A DNA stretch of 64,000 nucleotides, taken from NCBI GenBank assembly GCA_036743375.1, contig DAINPP010000012.1:1-64000 (forward strand), in the 5' to 3' direction. This document shows positions 26,218-34,236 of the stretch, piece by piece. Both the position numbers and the translations under genes were made by a program. This DNA is from DAINPP01 sp036743375 (GTDB lineage: Bacteria; Thermotogota; Thermotogae; MWEM01). The notes beneath the pieces are model-generated. The model searched no databases. It saw nothing but the letters and a program-made list of their open reading frames with translations, and was not told the origin of the DNA. Every line of letters starts with the position of its first letter. Within the stretch, counting starts at the first letter, position 1.

Positions 26218-27183
26218 TCAGTTTATCCTTTCTACTTTTATATGTTCCAATTCTTTCTGAATATCATACAGTGGAGGCATTTCCTTCTTGAGATAATTTG
26301 TCTTCGCAAGTGCAGCAGCCATACCAAATTTTGCCCTATCAAGAAAATTGCTGTTTGAATTCAGATAATCATAGATCATGGCGGCGATAAACGCATCGCC
26401 CGTTCCGAGCAAATGAGATTCATCCAGTTCATCCTGTGCAATGGTCAAAAGCCAGGCGGCATCCTTTGTCAGGATGATGTCGTTCTTGGATTTGTATGAG
26501 ATGACGACCATGTCAGCTCCGTACCTGATGATCTCCTTACCCGCATCGAGATATTCCTCAAGCGATTCAACCACTTTTCCGAGGATCTTGTTGGTGCTTC
26601 TCATATCCGGTCTTACGATATTTGGACAGGCCTTTTTGATCGTTTCTGTAAGCAGTTGTCCCCTTGCTTCAACATAAACCTTGTTTCCGCTTGCCATGGC
26701 ATTTTTTGAAAGGAATGCATAAGTGTCAAGCGGGATCCCCTGAGGAACTGAACCGGAAATAACGGTGATCTTTGTTCTGGAAACAACGGTATTAAACAGT
26801 TTCAGAAAATGATTCAGATCGGGTTCCTGTATCACAGGTCCCGGCGCGTTGATTTCCGTAATGAAATGATTTTCTTCATCCAGAATACTGATATTTTCTC
26901 GACTTTCCCCATCAATATGAATAAAATTCAATGTAATCTTTGGAAATCGCTTCCTTAATTCTTCAGAAATGATCCTTCCGGTATGTCCGCCGAGAAAACC
27001 CATGGCAATACTTGGTGTCTCATTCAGACTGGAAAGCATCATAGATACATTTATCCCTTTTCCACCCGGATCACTGATAAATTTTTCTCTCTCAAAAACC
27101 CTGTGAAGTTCGTTAACCTGGAAATTGGGTATTATTATTTCTCTATCCAATGCAGGATTCATGGTAATTGTAACAACATCCAT
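26218..27183 (-). CDS. PfkB-family sugar kinase (1-phosphofructokinase/tagatose-6-phosphate kinase type)
   Basis: A 321-residue ribokinase-fold enzyme. ITMNPALDREI at the N-terminus and GGKGINVSMMLSSL are typical of the FruK/LacC group, which phosphorylates fructose-1-phosphate or tagatose-6-phosphate. The catalytic Asp lies in LLGTGDAFIAAMI. No PTS or transporter gene is adjacent, so substrate is open. GGAGGAGGAG precedes ATG. Confidence 0.88.
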   Translation of the reverse strand: MDVVTITMNPALDREIIIPNFQVNELHRVFEREKFISDPGGKGINVSMMLSSLNETPSIAMGFLGGHTGRIISEELRKRFPKITLNFIHIDGESRENISILDEENHFITEINAPGPVIQEPDLNHFLKLFNTVVSRTKITVISGSVPQGIPLDTYAFLSKNAMASGNKVYVEARGQLLTETIKKACPNIVRPDMRSTNKILGKVVESLEEYLDAGKEIIRYGADMVVISYKSKNDIILTKDAAWLLTIAQDELDESHLLGTGDAFIAAMIYDYLNSNSNFLDRAKFGMAAALAKTNYLKKEMPPLYDIQKELEHIKVERIN

Positions 27184-27219
27184 ATTTCTCCTCCTCCTCC
27201 GCCTTGTAACTTTAAAAAT

Positions 27220-29313
27220 CTATTTTTCAAGGACAATTTCTATTTTGTCGCCTTCTTTTATCATGTCCATAAAAGCCGCTTTTCTATCGTTTATCTTGAT
27301 ATTAAAACTCTTCAGACTACTGGAGTCTATATCCATCAATGCCAGCAGATCTACTATTTTAGGCGCTTCTTCAACGAGTTTCAGATCGACGATGGCCCCT
27401 TCGTAGAGGACGCTTTCCATCTCGGCCTTGACTCCGTCAACATTAACGGTAAAAGAAGTGGCGGGGATAAACATCTCTCTTGAATTGACCAGGACCTTAC
27501 ATTGTTTTTCCGCAAAATCGCCGGTCAGTTTTTTTATATTCGGAGTCATTTCTCTATCCCTCATCGTCAGGACATCCCCGGTGAAAATCCTGTCTTCGGA
27601 TGATAATTTTCTATCTCCCCTGTGAATTTCGATCTCTTTTACCTTGACCGCCTTATTCTTTGAGTTGAGGACGATGTTGATAAATTCTTCCCTGTTCCTG
27701 GACAATTTCTCAAGTAAATAGTTGATGTTGCAGTAATTTTCCGAAAAGACAGCGTCCCCATCCTTTATCTGTATATCCCCATCGAACATCTCACCGTTTA
27801 TCCGTGCCTGAGGCAGAAGGTCGATCCCTTCGCCGTTCAGTGTGATCGAAATGGGGGTGAGAATTTCGCTCAGGAAGATTTCTGTGGCTTTCCCCTCTTT
27901 TCCCGGCATGAAATCGATGATATCCCCATGTTGCAGCTTCGTGTGTATTCCACCTTTTTCACCATTTATGAGGATTTGTGCACTTTTACCGGGAAGCCCC
28001 TTGATGATTTTCATCTCATTGTTCAGGTCAAAAGTGATGGCAGGTCCCGGTTTCCCTACAATCTCCTCTACTCTGTATCCCAATTGCAATAATGCCTGCA
28101 TGACATTGTTCTTATTATCCATTCCCATCAGATCTACCGCTTTATCGTTCACCATTACTCGGACAAAAACACTTCCCGTGTTTGTGTTTACGCTGTTTGC
28201 AATACTTACCGGTGTGACATATTGACTGCCGATCATATCGTTCGTTTTATCCTCAACGTTCTGAATGTTTTCTATAGATTTTAATGATACCCTGTTTGCC
28301 GGCAGATCAAGTTTTTTGGCCAGGTACTCCGTGAAAAGGGGAACTCTAGCCCCTCCGCCAACGACCATTACCGCAGCTGGGGGTTTTCCGTTGAGGTTCA
28401 GAATTTCATCGCTGACCTTCGTTGTGATTTCATCGATCACCGGTTCGGCCACCCTTATGAAGTCCTCTTTCGTGATCTCCAACGGTGTGTCAAGTATGTC
28501 CTTCACATCCATTTTTTCCTGGTCGGGATCGCTCAGGGTTCTCTTGACCCTTTCGGCGCTGTTGAAATCGATCAGATATTCCTCGCAGAGTCTTTCCGTT
28601 ATTTCATCGCCGGCCATCGGGACCATTCCGTAGGCAATGACCGTTCCGTCGCGTGAAACGGCAATATCACTCGTCCCGGCGCCGACATCTACAAGAACGA
28701 TGTTCAACCTTCTCAGATCGGGTGGAACAACGAGATTCATCGCCGCTATCGGTTCCAGTGTGATGTGTTCAGGTGTGAGTCCGGATTTTTCGAGTACGTT
28801 CATCATGGCATTGACGACATATGCCGGCAGAAAAGCCGCGATGACCTTTACGGAAATTTCCTTGCCCCTCTGACCCTCAAGATTTTTGATCCATTCATCA
28901 TCAAGGTTGTAATAAAGCACGGAATAGCCTACACAGTACATCTCACGGCCGTCCGTTTCTAGTGCTTCAATTGATCTGTTTATCGCTTCCATTTCCAGCA
29001 TCCTGACCGTATCTTTTGAAATTGAGTGCTCTGAAGAGACATCCATCCTTGATTCACCGATAGAAGTCTTTAAAAATCTTCCGGCGAGGGCAACGGATAC
29101 ACTTGTAATTTCGATCTCATTTTTCTCCTTCAGGTCCTTCGTAATATTCTGTACGATCTTGGAAACCTTGTTCACATCATGAATGGCACCGTCAAGCATG
29201 GCCCGTTCCTCATGTTCCCTTGTCTGAGAGTCGTAAACTACAATATTGGATTCATATTTTTCTGCGAGAACACCAATCACAGTCCTTGTACCGATATCAA
29301 GCGCATAAATCAA
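27220..29313 (-). CDS. FtsA-like actin-fold ATPase with long beta-rich C-terminal repeats
   Basis: A 697-residue protein. The first 330-350 residues have the FtsA/SHS2 actin fold: YALDIGTRTVIGV (phosphate 1), NIVLVDVGAGTSDIAVS (phosphate 2) and VMVVGGGARVPLFTEYL (adenosine motif). The remaining 300 or so residues are not part of ordinary FtsA (about 420 residues). They contain about five short units with a [LI]-[IVL]-[LIV]-N-x-[ERK] strand and a nearby G-D-x-[IVL], resembling ThiS/MoaD-type beta-grasp modules. It lacks the amphipathic C-terminal FtsZ-membrane tail. The start is TTG 29313 behind GAGGTG. Cell-shape or division role is inferred. Confidence 0.78.
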   Translation of the reverse strand: MIYALDIGTRTVIGVLAEKYESNIVVYDSQTREHEERAMLDGAIHDVNKVSKIVQNITKDLKEKNEIEITSVSVALAGRFLKTSIGESRMDVSSEHSISKDTVRMLEMEAINRSIEALETDGREMYCVGYSVLYYNLDDEWIKNLEGQRGKEISVKVIAAFLPAYVVNAMMNVLEKSGLTPEHITLEPIAAMNLVVPPDLRRLNIVLVDVGAGTSDIAVSRDGTVIAYGMVPMAGDEITERLCEEYLIDFNSAERVKRTLSDPDQEKMDVKDILDTPLEITKEDFIRVAEPVIDEITTKVSDEILNLNGKPPAAVMVVGGGARVPLFTEYLAKKLDLPANRVSLKSIENIQNVEDKTNDMIGSQYVTPVSIANSVNTNTGSVFVRVMVNDKAVDLMGMDNKNNVMQALLQLGYRVEEIVGKPGPAITFDLNNEMKIIKGLPGKSAQILINGEKGGIHTKLQHGDIIDFMPGKEGKATEIFLSEILTPISITLNGEGIDLLPQARINGEMFDGDIQIKDGDAVFSENYCNINYLLEKLSRNREEFINIVLNSKNKAVKVKEIEIHRGDRKLSSEDRIFTGDVLTMRDREMTPNIKKLTGDFAEKQCKVLVNSREMFIPATSFTVNVDGVKAEMESVLYEGAIVDLKLVEEAPKIVDLLALMDIDSSSLKSFNIKINDRKAAFMDMIKEGDKIEIVLEK

Positions 29314-29337
29314 AAAAAACACCTCTTACTTACTTCT

Positions 29338-29359
29338 CATTTGATAGTGAGATCAAATG
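29338..29359. repeat. 8-bp inverted repeat upstream of the FtsA-like gene, possible operator
   Basis: CATTTGAT (29338-29345) and ATCAAATG (29352-29359) are separated by six bases. It lies between the -10 box and the SD of the gene, so a bound repressor or hairpin could affect expression. Confidence 0.4.
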
Positions 29360-29429
29360 GATTAATTTAAACTTCCGAAAAAAACCATTTATTTATGTAA
29401 CAAAAGAGAAATGGAGTTTCTCCAAGGAT

Positions 29430-29438
29430 ATTATACCA
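29430..29438 (-). promoter_or_regulatory. Extended -10 promoter element for the FtsA-like gene
   Basis: On the minus strand TGG precedes TATAAT (29435-29430). No good -35 box is visible. The site lies directly after the stop codon of the SNF2 gene and gives a leader of about 110 bases. Confidence 0.5.
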
Positions 29439-29443
29439 CAGTG

Positions 29444-32400
29444 TCAATTGAACATTTCTCTTATATCTTCGGCGGTGATATCTTTTTCTACCTCTAAATT
29501 TGTATCGACAATGTTTTTTACCAGATCCATTTTCTTTTCCTGGAGCTCCAGCACCTTTTCTTCTATGGTGGTTGAACTGATCATCCTGTAAACCATCACT
29601 GGCCTTTCCTGTCCGATGCGATGTGTTCTGTCTATCGCCTGCATTTCAGCCGCAGGGTTCCACCAGGGATCCAGAATGATGACATAATCTGCTTCCGTGA
29701 GATTCAACCCTACCCCGCCGACCTTAAGTGTCATCATCAGAATCCGCTGATTTTCGTTGGACTTGAACTGATCTATCACGGCTTCACGGTTTCTCGTTGA
29801 GCCGGTAATCTTTAAGCTCTTCAGGTTCTTCAACAGCAATTCTTTTTCTACGATATCGAGCATGGTGGAAAATTGTGAAAATACCAGCGCCTTATGCCCC
29901 TCGGAGGTGATTTCTTCAAGGAGTTCGAGCAGTGAATCGAGCTTTCCAGAACTGATCGCGCGATCTTTGATGAACATTCCGGGATGAGTGGCGATTTGCC
30001 TGAGACGAAGAATATGTTTCAATATGAGAAATCTGTTTTCATTCCAGTCCTTTTTATTATCTGTCAGTTGTTTGATTTCACTTTTTATCTGATTATAATA
30101 ATTAACATAGATGTCTTTCTGAGCTTCGGTCATCTCAACGTAGAAGTTCTTTATGGTCTTTGGCGGCAGTTCCTGAAGGACATCTTCCTTCTTTCTGCGA
30201 AGCATAAGCGGGGCAATCTTTTTCTGAAGCATGTCATAATTATTTTCATATAGCTTTCGATATTCCCTTGAAGTACCGAAAAAGCCGGGAATCAGAAAAT
30301 CAAAGAGACTTTTCAGATCGTTGATGGAATTTTCTATTGGTGTTCCCGTAAGGGCGATCTTATGATCTGCGTTGAGATTTTTCATCTCCTTGAAGGTTTT
30401 GGTCTGATTGTTTTTTAAATTCTGAGCCTCATCAACGATGCAGTAATCGAAACGGATCTCGTTAAAAAAGTCCGAATCGTTTCTGAATGTACCATAAGTG
30501 GTTATCCAGATTTCCGGATTTTTCTCACGCAGAAACTTTCTCTCGAGTTTTGTTCCGTGATAGATGACCGCGTTCAGTAGAGGGGCGAATTTTCCTATCT
30601 CTTTTTTCCAGTTCTTCAGGAGAGATTTTGGACAGATGATGATCCCCTTCATCGTGAGCTTTCTCTCATAAAATGAAAGGAGCAAACTGATGGTCTGAAC
30701 GGTTTTTCCGAGTCCCATATCATCTGCGAGAACCCCGTTTAATCTGAATTCTTCAAGGAAGCGAAGCCAGTTATAGCCGCTTTTCTGATATTCCCTTAAC
30801 GTCCCGTTGAGACTTTTTGGGATCATATACTCTTTTATCCCGGAAAAATTATCGATCATCGAAAGGACTTCGGATGTCTTGTCGTCGAACTCCCTGTTAT
30901 CATACTGACGCAGTTCATCAAGGACATCGAAACGATGCCAGCCCTGCCGGGTAGATTTCCCGAAATCCTTGATCTTACGGCTCAGCTTCTTTAATTTATT
31001 TATCTCTTTCTGATTCAGTCGGTAATATTCACCATCTATCTCGATAAACTTTTTATCATCCTTCAGATTTTCCATGAAAAGCTCAAATGGAACCTCTTTT
31101 TCATCCGCCATGACTTCAAAATTCATTTCAAACCATTCTATACCGGATTTGACCTGAACATTGACGGTTGTCTTCGGATGATTGATCTTCGTCAATTTCT
31201 GATCACAGTCAAGAATGACTGTAGAAGAGTATTTGATAAAAAGCTCGTCGATCAAAAGCAGGACTTCCTCGAGACTGAGTTCCCAAACGAAGCCGTAGGC
31301 ATTTTCGTTGATCGAATTGATATTTTGATGAAGTATTTCTATCTGCTCTTTTTCGAACTCCGGATCCCTCAGATACATCTTTCCGCTAGAAACATCCACC
31401 ACCTGCTTTTTTTCATCAGAGGGTTTGATGCGCATTCCAGAATAGGAAAACTGCAGTTCAAGCGTGAAGAGATTTCCCTCCCTTTCTATGATCCATACGG
31501 CCTTCTTTTCCGCATCAACCATATCGAGGGGGATGTTGACATTTAATTCCTCTTCGAATTTCATCCCCATTGTGATCAGGGGGGCGATGACCTCTTTCTT
31601 GACGAGCGTTGTTTCCAGATCATCGGGATTCAGAAAGACTTCTTCAAGATGGTGTTTTTCCCTGTTGAGAAATTTGATCTGTCTGGCATTCAACGGGGAG
31701 CTGATCGGATAAATGATATCATCGTTGAAAAGAGCGGTTTTTCCGTCGTTTCCATACACCGGAAGATATCCTTCCGGGTCGAAAAGCGATTGCCTGACGA
31801 GTTTGTCCGCATCAAACCGTATCTGCTTTTCATTGTTGACGAACAGGATCTTTACCCTGCCATTCTGTGTACTGATCTGAATGTCTAATCTGGGACCGAA
31901 CAGGACCTTTTTCTTTTTTGTGGAAAAAGAAATATAGGGATAACCGGCAAAAACGCTTTTGAACTTGTGGAAATCCTTTATATAAAAGCCATCATATTTA
32001 CAATTTACAAAAGTGATGAATTCCGAAAATCTCTCATCCGAATAATAGGTGAGATCATCGAGGGTGAGATCCGTTCGAGATGTTTTAATCGGGTTTCCCT
32101 TGACACCGTATTTCTGTTCAAATATCTCTATCTGAACATCGCTTTCATGCTGGGTAATTTCAAGAACAAGCGCCCGGGGTTCCGTTCTGGAAACCATCTC
32201 GTTCAGGGTCAAAGTGCGTTTTTTTTCCAGATTTTGCAGAAATACTTTTGCATCATTCTTTTTTTTAAATTCTCTGTGACTTCTTTTCAGCAGTTCAAGA
32301 CGATTGACTGAGCGTTGTTCATTTTCGATCATCTCTTTGTTGTCGAGCACCTTGATCATCAAGGCGCCGATGTGCTTACAGATTTCCCCCGTATTTAAAA

Positions 32401-32662
32401 AATGCTGGCAGGTACAACTGAAAGCCAGTCCGGATTTCTTCATGTCTATTTCAGAAAAATAATCTTCTGTTCCTCTGATAATGGCCTGGATTTTAATCCT
32501 GTTATCCTCTGAGTGCAGGGAATAATTGAGTATTCTGCCTATACTGTAATAAATATTAGCCCTTTCTTTTATGACACCTGGAAGTCTGTTGAAGATCTCG
32601 GATATTCTTTTCGTATCTGTCTCAATCCAGTTTTCATATTGGCTGGTTTTGTCATTTCTTAT
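29444..32662 (-). CDS. SWIM zinc-finger SNF2-family DNA helicase/translocase
   Basis: About 1,072 residues if started at ATA 32662 (999 from the first ATG at 32443). The first ATG lies in the SWIM domain, just before its CTCx9CxH zinc motif (FSCTCQHF...ICKH), so the protein must begin upstream; the frame stays open to 32690. The C-terminal half is SNF2: DDMGLGKTVQT (Walker A), CIVDEAQN (motif II), LTGTPIEN (III), VFSQFSTMLDI (IV), and DRTHRIGQ (VI). Such bacterial Rad54/HepA relatives move along duplex DNA and remodel proteins on it. The most plausible start is ATA behind GGGGGGA (see findings). Confidence 0.88.
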   Translation of the reverse strand: MRNDKTSQYENWIETDTKRISEIFNRLPGVIKERANIYYSIGRILNYSLHSEDNRIKIQAIIRGTEDYFSEIDMKKSGLAFSCTCQHFLNTGEICKHIGALMIKVLDNKEMIENEQRSVNRLELLKRSHREFKKKNDAKVFLQNLEKKRTLTLNEMVSRTEPRALVLEITQHESDVQIEIFEQKYGVKGNPIKTSRTDLTLDDLTYYSDERFSEFITFVNCKYDGFYIKDFHKFKSVFAGYPYISFSTKKKKVLFGPRLDIQISTQNGRVKILFVNNEKQIRFDADKLVRQSLFDPEGYLPVYGNDGKTALFNDDIIYPISSPLNARQIKFLNREKHHLEEVFLNPDDLETTLVKKEVIAPLITMGMKFEEELNVNIPLDMVDAEKKAVWIIEREGNLFTLELQFSYSGMRIKPSDEKKQVVDVSSGKMYLRDPEFEKEQIEILHQNINSINENAYGFVWELSLEEVLLLIDELFIKYSSTVILDCDQKLTKINHPKTTVNVQVKSGIEWFEMNFEVMADEKEVPFELFMENLKDDKKFIEIDGEYYRLNQKEINKLKKLSRKIKDFGKSTRQGWHRFDVLDELRQYDNREFDDKTSEVLSMIDNFSGIKEYMIPKSLNGTLREYQKSGYNWLRFLEEFRLNGVLADDMGLGKTVQTISLLLSFYERKLTMKGIIICPKSLLKNWKKEIGKFAPLLNAVIYHGTKLERKFLREKNPEIWITTYGTFRNDSDFFNEIRFDYCIVDEAQNLKNNQTKTFKEMKNLNADHKIALTGTPIENSINDLKSLFDFLIPGFFGTSREYRKLYENNYDMLQKKIAPLMLRRKKEDVLQELPPKTIKNFYVEMTEAQKDIYVNYYNQIKSEIKQLTDNKKDWNENRFLILKHILRLRQIATHPGMFIKDRAISSGKLDSLLELLEEITSEGHKALVFSQFSTMLDIVEKELLLKNLKSLKITGSTRNREAVIDQFKSNENQRILMMTLKVGGVGLNLTEADYVIILDPWWNPAAEMQAIDRTHRIGQERPVMVYRMISSTTIEEKVLELQEKKMDLVKNIVDTNLEVEKDITAEDIREMFN

Positions 32663-32696
32663 GTCGAATCCCCCCAGAAAAATATTTTAACTCTCT

Positions 32697-32725
32697 ATTT
32701 TACCATTTTTTTTGAATTTTGAAAA
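32697..32725 (-). promoter_or_regulatory. Promoter of the SNF2 gene
   Basis: On the minus strand TTTTCA and TAAAAT (32702-32697) are 17 bases apart, with TGG before the -10. The inferred start near 32690 leaves a short leader with the GGGGGG SD. Confidence 0.5.
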
Positions 32726-32746
32726 AGAGGATTTTTTTGATATAAT
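32719..32746 (+). promoter_or_regulatory. Promoter of the NifX-type gene
   Basis: TTGAAA (32719-32724) and TATAAT (32741-32746) with a 16-base spacer. The SD GGAGGGG lies before ATG 32788. Confidence 0.68.
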
Positions 32747-32787
32747 AGATATATACAAATTGCATATATATGGAGGGGAATTGATTT

Positions 32788-33525
32788 ATGAAAATTGGAA
32801 TTCCGGCAGCAACGAATAATGGTCTTGATTCAATAATAAGTGGACATTTTGGGAAGACACCTTTTTTTGCCTTTGTGATCGTTGAAGATAACGAAATCAA
32901 AGAATATGAAATCGTACGTAATCCTTTTGAACAGCATAGTCCAGGACAGATTCCAGGATGGGTCAGTGAAAACGGTGTGAAACTCATGATCGTTCAGGGG
33001 ATTGGAGCAAGGGCCATCAGCTTTTTTGAAGGCTATGGTATCAAGGTTGGAAAAGGATACGGAGAAACGGTTCGTGAAGTGTTGAATGAATATTTTAAAG
33101 GGACACTCAGTGAGGATGATCTAAGCTGTAATCACAGCCATGAACATCACGACCATCATGAGGATCATGAAGAGGGCCATACTTGTAAAAAAGACTATGG
33201 CAACATCGCCATCACCGTGCAGGAAAATTCACTCAATTCCATGATCGATGAAAGATTCGGCAGAGGCAAATATCTTGTGATTATCGATGGAGATACCGGT
33301 GCGGTTGAGATTACCGAAAATATCGTCAATGAAGAACATGGCGTTGGGCCCGCTATGATAGCCACTCTTGCCGAAAAAGGGGTAAAGAGCGTTATAGTTA
33401 AATCTCTTGGCAAGAATGCAACGGATGCGGCTGAAGCAGCCGGCATAAGGGCCTTTTTCGGTGAGGATACAACCGGAACCGAAAATCTGAAAAAACTCTG
33501 GAATGGAGAGCTTAAACAGTTATAA
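32788..33525 (+). CDS. Tandem NifX/NafY-type (dinitrogenase iron-molybdenum cofactor) protein with His-rich linker
   Basis: A 245-residue protein with two copies of the NifX-like domain. Copy 1 (1-105) has IGIPAATNNGLDSIISGHFGKTP. Copy 2 (138-245) has IAITVQENSLNSMIDERFGRG. Between them, Cys114 and Cys133 enclose eight histidines in 18 residues, a likely metal-binding stretch. The family binds Fe-Mo or Fe-S clusters; in organisms without nitrogenase, such proteins are thought to serve metal-cluster handling. Its position just upstream of feoAB supports an iron-linked role, though a terminator separates them. Confidence 0.85.
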   Translation: MKIGIPAATNNGLDSIISGHFGKTPFFAFVIVEDNEIKEYEIVRNPFEQHSPGQIPGWVSENGVKLMIVQGIGARAISFFEGYGIKVGKGYGETVREVLNEYFKGTLSEDDLSCNHSHEHHDHHEDHEEGHTCKKDYGNIAITVQENSLNSMIDERFGRGKYLVIIDGDTGAVEITENIVNEEHGVGPAMIATLAEKGVKSVIVKSLGKNATDAAEAAGIRAFFGEDTTGTENLKKLWNGELKQL

Positions 33526-33712
33526 TTTAGAATTGGTAAAGAATATGTTACCATTCGAGTTGTTTTCCGTTTCATAACACTGTTTTTTCTGTGGTTAAGA
33601 TTTAAACGGAATGTCTTAACTGAATAGTCGTAACCCCTGTGGCTTTTGCCTTTGATGGGTCGCACGTTTTTATAATCGACACCTTCCCCTTTTTGGGAGG
33701 GTGTTTTGTTTT
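33526..33712 (+). ncRNA. Structured untranslated region ending in a terminator, possible small RNA or 3' UTR
   Basis: The NifX-type stop codon is 154 bases before a strong terminator. In between are a perfect GTTAAGA/TCTTAAC hairpin (33594-33620) and a nested structure (ACCC...GGC-TTTT-GCC...GGGT, about 33631-33660). A TATAAT overlaps the stop codon (33521-33526), without a clear -35 box. I could not match it to a known riboswitch or housekeeping RNA. Confidence 0.35.
33679..33712 (+). terminator. Intrinsic terminator upstream of the feo promoter
   Basis: ACACCTTCCC (33679-33688) pairs with GGGAGGGTGT (33695-33704) with one G-U pair, followed by TTTTGTTTT. Confidence 0.9.
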
Positions 33713-33775
33713 ACTAATAAAACAAAAACAGATCAATTCCATATTTCGTTGTAAGTTTAGAATATAAAGTCTGCT

Positions 33776-33804
33776 TTGACAAAAGTAGGCGCCCATATTA
33801 TAAT
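33776..33804 (+). promoter_or_regulatory. Consensus sigma-A promoter of the feo operon
   Basis: TTGACA (33776-33781) and TATAAT (33799-33804) match the consensus perfectly with an ideal 17-base spacer. The predicted start is 33811 or 33812. A promoter this strong usually needs a repressor; no clear Fur-box palindrome was identified by eye. Confidence 0.88.
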
Positions 33805-33811
33805 ATTGGTG

Positions 33812-33988
33812 ATGTATAACTATACAACGAAACGAGAGGCGGAACCTTCCTTTTTGAAATTATTGGGCAAGAATCGATTTGGAATCTATTTCGTAAATCA
33901 TCGGATGTGTATGGTCGGACAGGCACAGAGAGAAAATGAAATGAACATAAATTTTGTGGCAAAGATGGATAATACCCCTGTGGTTTGA
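33812..33988 (+). CDS. Candidate leaderless 58-residue upstream ORF of feoA
   Basis: The ATG at 33812 falls on the predicted transcription start of the consensus promoter, so the message would be leaderless. The frame stays open for 58 codons to TGA 33986-33988, which touches the feoA Shine-Dalgarno (AAAGGAG from 33988). That arrangement suits translational coupling. The product (MYNYTTKREAEPSFLKLL at the start, two Met-Cys/Met pairs in MCMVG) matches no family I know. It may instead be a coincidental frame in a regulatory leader of about 190 bases. Confidence 0.35.
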   Translation: MYNYTTKREAEPSFLKLLGKNRFGIYFVNHRMCMVGQAQRENEMNINFVAKMDNTPVV

Positions 33989-34002
33989 AAGGAGAACTGA
34001 TT

Positions 34003-34233
34003 ATGTTTTTGGATAAGGTGAAAGTGGGAGGAACCGGGACGGTAAAGACCTTGAAAGCAACACCGGTTATCAGAAAGCGTCTGCTTGCAATGGGACTGAC
34101 ACCCGGTATTGACTTTAAAGTGGTTAAGGTTGCACCGATGGGAGATCCTATAGAAATAAAGGTAAGAGGCTATCAGCTGACCATGCGGAAAAACGAGGCC
34201 TCTTGTGTAGAAATAGAAGAAGTGGAAGTATAA
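34003..34233 (+). CDS. feoA: Ferrous iron transport protein A
   Basis: A 76-residue SH3-like protein that works with FeoB in Fe(II) uptake. It has KVGGTGTVKTL, IRKRLLAMGLTPGIDFKVVKVAPMGDPIEIKVRGYQLTMRKNEA, the full FeoA pattern. Start at ATG 34003, eight bases after AAAGGAG. The stop lies three bases before the feoB ATG. Confidence 0.95.
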   Translation: MFLDKVKVGGTGTVKTLKATPVIRKRLLAMGLTPGIDFKVVKVAPMGDPIEIKVRGYQLTMRKNEASCVEIEEVEV

Positions 34234-34236
34234 TTG

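Noticed and set aside
33195..33665. 156-codon minus-strand frame over the NifX-type gene and its 3' region
   Set aside because: It reads antisense through a clear gene; the product is low-complexity Ser/Pro and no promoter or SD fits.
33671..33676. TATAAT as a promoter for feoA
   Set aside because: No -35 at 16-18 bases, and the terminator at 33679-33712 would stop its transcript at once. The consensus promoter at 33776 explains feo expression.
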